This document shows positions 61,023 through 64,000 of a DNA stretch of 64,000 nucleotides, one piece after another. Numbering within the stretch: position 1 is the stretch's first letter; every line of letters starts with the position of its first letter. Under the pieces are notes generated by a model, which saw only the letters and a list, made by a program, of their open reading frames with translations, did not search any database and was not told the DNA's origin. The DNA lies in assembly GCF_030053775.1 (NCBI RefSeq), contig NZ_CP125669.1, positions 930,001 through 994,000 on the forward strand, read 5' to 3'. The translations under genes were made by a program, and so were the position numbers. The stretch comes from Acinetobacter corruptisaponis (GTDB taxonomy: Bacteria > Pseudomonadota > Gammaproteobacteria > Pseudomonadales > Moraxellaceae).

Positions 61023-61400
61023 ATGACATCACCTATTAACTCTCAAGCAATATTATTATCGTACTCAAATTTGAATATAGATGAAGCCAGTATTGACTAC
61101 CCTCGTCCTGATCGCCTAGTTAAAGGCAACCCAGAACGCCTGACTTATAGCCTATATGAACATCCACACATGAGCTGTGGAATTTGGCAATGTGAGGTCG
61201 GGGCATGGAATATTGTATTTGCTGACAATAAACAGGAATTTTTTCAGGTGATTGAGGGTACTGTACGTATCCATGATGCACAAACCGATACGTTTATTGA
61301 AGTGGCTGCTGGAAATGCAGGTATTATTCCACCTGCATTTATTGGCACATTTGAAGTACTTGAAGCAGTTAAAAAGTATTATGTGATTGTAGAGGTTTGA
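61023..61400 (+). CDS. Cupin domain protein (DUF861-like)
   Basis: A 125-residue single-domain cupin. The barrel is seen in CGIWQCEVGAWNIVFADNKQEFFQVIEGTVRIHDA (about 52-86) and GNAGIIPPAFIGTFEVLEAVKKYYVIVE (about 98-125). It lacks the His-rich metal site of classic cupins, like the DUF861/cupin_3 group. Substrate unknown. IS copy 2 ends 51 bp before the ATG. Confidence 0.82.
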   Translation: MTSPINSQAILLSYSNLNIDEASIDYPRPDRLVKGNPERLTYSLYEHPHMSCGIWQCEVGAWNIVFADNKQEFFQVIEGTVRIHDAQTDTFIEVAAGNAGIIPPAFIGTFEVLEAVKKYYVIVEV

Positions 61401-61437
61401 TCAATTCCGAATGCCTTGATCAAATGCTTTTCAAGTC

Positions 61438-63318
61438 TTAGAAAAACCAGGCATAACCCAGTCCAAATTTCGTCCAATTCTTATGGTCTTGCTGTTCAAA
61501 ATCCCAATTTAATCGCAGGGCGTTGTTTGAGTTAAAGCTATATTGAAGCTGTGTGCCCACTCTTAAATTCCATTGGTTTTGATCCTGCCAATATGGCAAT
61601 TCAATTTGCACCACACTATTCATGTGATCTGACCATTGATTCATACAGCCTACAGTTGGCCCCAGTCCAGCACGCCAACCTTTATCCAGAGAACGCCCAC
61701 CTTGTAGATGTCCCTGTAATTGGGCATAACAGAGATGTTGACGATCATAATCTGCCAGACTATATCCCGCCTGCATATTCAGGTTAACCGCTCCATGCTG
61801 CTGTTCTTCATTAAATTGCCCATTATCGATTGCTTCCTGTTTCCAGCCAAAATTAAAGCCCCATGTCAATGGTGGTTTAAACGGTTGAATCGGATTATAA
61901 GAATTGACAGACAACAGGTCTAAATGTTCAAGCTTGAGTTTGTCATCACGATATTGCAGTCCACCATCCAGAAATAGCAGTTGCGTTCCTAGGCGGTAGC
62001 CGCCCTGTGGGTCAATCAAGTCATGATAGGCCTGACGATGCCCTAACTCTACAAAGTTTTTCCCCTGCACCTCACCCACATTAACAGAAACATTACGGGC
62101 ATGATGTCCCTCAACAGGTTGCATTCTTGGTCGTACAGGTTCATGACGTTGTTTATCTACATCAATCTGACTCCGTTCAGCCAGAAGTTGTCGTAACTGC
62201 GGTTGGGCAAAGTCAGCATCAACTTTACGACTGATATACTGCAAATATAAATCGTCATACGCCATTTCCAGAATTTTTGCCTGATCCTGAACACTATACG
62301 AATTTAAAGCTGCTGAAACTTGCTCTGCTGGCAGAAAAGCAATCTTGTGGGCAACTTTTGCCAAAGCTGTACCATGTTGCTTGGCTTGAGAAAGAAGTTG
62401 TGTTTCCAGTGCTGGGCGATAAACCACATCCTTAACAAGATTTTGCTGATCGACAGCCTTTAAGGTTTCAATTGGAATCGCTGCATAATTAAACTGTTTT
62501 TTTAAGTTTAGGCTTGGGCGAACCAGATCAATCAATCCCAGCAAACGATAGGCACAGTTATCACTGGCAAAATAATAGGGAAAACTGACATGCTGCATTT
62601 CCCAAATATGCTCGACCAGAAAACGTGTTTCATCAGGTGCTAGGTTTAGCTCATACTCCCACAAGTCACGGCTTTCAAAATCACCATATTCTTTCACCTT
62701 GCGATAATATGGCATCAGGGAATATTCACCTGGATACTGCCCTGTTAATCCTTTCCATGCATAAGACCAGTTGTCTTCACCACTTACTGTGGCGGCATAG
62801 TTCACCGCATAGGACACCAGATTCAGTTGTTTTTGATCTTTTGGGTCTAAACGCAACAAGGTATGCCCAAACATTGAACTTGGATTGCCCATAAAATCTG
62901 TTGCATAAATCAAGGTCGCCTTATGTGGCTTAATTTGATTCATCCATTGGTCAAATTCAGGACAATGAGCTACTGGAAGTTGCTGTGGATCAATCCTGAG
63001 TTGCTGTATCAACCAACGACTCCGTGCTGGAAATTTACAGCGAATCGACTGGTTATCAGGTGCGGAAATAAATAGGGCTTGAATATCAGCCTGTAATTCA
63101 TGCTTTAGATTTGTTTGGCCATCTTCAGCGTAGAAATAACCTTTATATACCACCTCGCTTTTTTTTGCCTGATCTGCATACATCAACCGCTGCCAAGTGA
63201 CCTGTTGATCAAGTTGTTGCTGTTCAGCGTGGTTGAGGTAATTCTGGATATGAGGTTCAATTGCAGCATGTGTAAAATTACACATCAAGGCAGTCATCGC
63301 GCAGGTAACTAATTTCAT
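61438..63318 (-). CDS. DUF4105-family periplasmic/outer-membrane protein
   Basis: A 626-residue protein with a signal peptide (about 1-18, ending FTHA). The middle DUF4105/Lnb-like domain has KATLIYATDFMGNPSSMFGHTLLRLDP (about 133-159), SYAWKGLTGQYPGEYSLMPYYRKVKEY (about 184-210), WEYELNLAPDET (about 220-231) and FYYFASDNCAYRLLGLID (about 245-262), with a His/Cys arrangement like papain-type enzymes. The C-terminal half (about 420-626) alternates strands and ends in Phe, resembling an outer-membrane beta-barrel. Exact activity is unknown. Confidence 0.85.
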   Translation of the reverse strand: MKLVTCAMTALMCNFTHAAIEPHIQNYLNHAEQQQLDQQVTWQRLMYADQAKKSEVVYKGYFYAEDGQTNLKHELQADIQALFISAPDNQSIRCKFPARSRWLIQQLRIDPQQLPVAHCPEFDQWMNQIKPHKATLIYATDFMGNPSSMFGHTLLRLDPKDQKQLNLVSYAVNYAATVSGEDNWSYAWKGLTGQYPGEYSLMPYYRKVKEYGDFESRDLWEYELNLAPDETRFLVEHIWEMQHVSFPYYFASDNCAYRLLGLIDLVRPSLNLKKQFNYAAIPIETLKAVDQQNLVKDVVYRPALETQLLSQAKQHGTALAKVAHKIAFLPAEQVSAALNSYSVQDQAKILEMAYDDLYLQYISRKVDADFAQPQLRQLLAERSQIDVDKQRHEPVRPRMQPVEGHHARNVSVNVGEVQGKNFVELGHRQAYHDLIDPQGGYRLGTQLLFLDGGLQYRDDKLKLEHLDLLSVNSYNPIQPFKPPLTWGFNFGWKQEAIDNGQFNEEQQHGAVNLNMQAGYSLADYDRQHLCYAQLQGHLQGGRSLDKGWRAGLGPTVGCMNQWSDHMNSVVQIELPYWQDQNQWNLRVGTQLQYSFNSNNALRLNWDFEQQDHKNWTKFGLGYAWFF

Positions 63319-63356
63319 TCAGCAACAAATATTTTAGGAATCATTAAAATTGAGTA

Positions 63357-63391
63357 TAAGAAAACCCTGCCATCAGGACAGGGTTTTCTTG
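63357..63391 (-). terminator. Terminator of the DUF3015 gene
   Basis: AAGAAAACCCTG and CAGGGTTTTCTT around a 9-nt loop, 12-bp stem. Confidence 0.82.
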
Positions 63392-63401
63392 GTTCAACAC
63401 A

Positions 63402-63872
63402 TTAAACGTAAGCTTTAAGAACAGAGTCTTTCGCCATTACGCTTTGTAAAGAGTCCAAAACCTGAAGTGTATTTTTGTTTTTGCTTGAGTAGATTTCAGC
63501 AAAGTTGGCTTTTGAAACAGCAAAGAAGCGCGCCTTGTCTGTTGGTTTAATTTGCATGAGTTCAGCAAGTACATTTAAGCTTTCGCCCTGACCGACTGCC
63601 ATATCACGCGCTAAAGATTCAGCATTTTCATTGGTAAAGGTAACGACCTGAGCAGTGACTGTACCACCCTGACGGCATCCTAAAGTACCAAATGTAATCC
63701 CAAGCAATTGGTTGGTAAAAATACCATTGGTTGTTGCAGCAAGAATTTTAGGTGCAACACCTTTTTGTCCCGCCCAAATTTGTGTACCAGCACCGCAACC
63801 AACGTCATTATCAGCCATTGCTACACTTGATCCAGCTGCCAATAAAGCTGCCAATGCAATTTTTTTCAACAT
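63402..63872 (-). CDS. DUF3015-family exported protein
   Basis: A 156-residue protein with a signal peptide (MLKKIALAALLAAGSSVAMA, cleaved after about residue 20). The mature part shows DUF3015 features: DVGCGAGTQIWAGQKG, a helix region with ENAESLARDMAVGQGESLNVLAELM, and KANFAEIYSS near the end; two Cys may form a disulfide. Function unknown; conserved in Acinetobacter and relatives. Confidence 0.87.
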   Translation of the reverse strand: MLKKIALAALLAAGSSVAMADNDVGCGAGTQIWAGQKGVAPKILAATTNGIFTNQLLGITFGTLGCRQGGTVTAQVVTFTNENAESLARDMAVGQGESLNVLAELMQIKPTDKARFFAVSKANFAEIYSSKNKNTLQVLDSLQSVMAKDSVLKAYV

Positions 63873-64000
63873 AGGAATGATCTCCAGTCCATTATTTTTT
63901 GATATTTGTTATCACTATTGTGTGGTGTAGTTTCACTTACACTTAAATTAAAATAGCGGGCTTAGTTTGTTTTAGCAAATAAAATTTGAAATAAATCTGA

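Overview
The window comes from a low-GC gammaproteobacterium, almost certainly an Acinetobacter. The core genes obgE, proB, a long-form gap, uvrB, ubiC/ubiA, glnA, trpGDC, folE and a tRNA-Asn lie alongside small proteins typical of that genus. It falls into two parts: a prophage (1 to about 30,200, entering from beyond the left edge) and chromosomal backbone (about 30,400 to 64,000) with two IS982-type insertions and one integrase-bearing relic.

Prophage. The layout is lambdoid but inverted relative to the usual map. A CI-like repressor (23771, + strand) sits between two operator/promoter clusters. Leftward (- strand) run Cro-like, CII-like, HNH, O-like and P-like replication genes, with iteron-like repeats inside the O-like gene. 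Next come small accessory genes, a VRR-NUC nuclease, a lambda-PP-like phosphatase and a Q-like antiterminator. Directly after the Q-like gene I see a strong sigma70-type promoter, a leader of about 200 nt and an intrinsic terminator, the same arrangement as lambda pR'-6S RNA-tR'. The late genes follow: small DNA-metabolism genes, TerS/TerL, a Mu gp29-type portal, a Mu gpF-type head protein, protease/scaffold, a lambda gpD-type decoration protein, a lambda gpE-type capsid, connector and tail genes, and a tape measure gene cut by the window edge. Between tape measure and tail chaperone sits an accessory cluster that includes an AntA-type antirepressor preceded by a structured RNA resembling the P1/P7 C4 antisense RNA. 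Rightward (+ strand) from the repressor run small genes, RecT, a YqaJ/lambda-exo-type nuclease, more small genes and a PrtN-like regulator. No integrase lies at this end of the prophage, where lambda-type order would place one.

Backbone. From 30411: a DUF1615 lipoprotein and a HAD phosphatase, obgE-proB, a pair of membrane-anchored beta-repeat proteins of unknown role, a long GAPDH, a RarD-type transporter, a lipocalin, uvrB, an aminotransferase, tRNA-Asn, a lipase-like lipoprotein, ubiC-ubiA, glnA with a candidate sigma54 promoter, then trpG-trpD-trpC.

Mobile DNA in the backbone. The trpG start is present twice (52154 and 53068, 16 of 17 bases identical). The two copies bracket a 914-bp repeat unit holding an integrase that has lost its catalytic domain and GTGAGTAA-type repeats on both sides. 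This looks like a decayed element that entered at the 5' end of trpG and rebuilt its start. After trpC, a DUF262/DUF1524 (GmrSD-like) gene is cut by an IS982-type element; removing the element and one target copy restores a single frame of about 573 codons. A second, diverged IS982-type element with a 7-bp target duplication lies between a small Cys-rich gene and a cupin gene. All family calls are from reading motifs; no database search was run.
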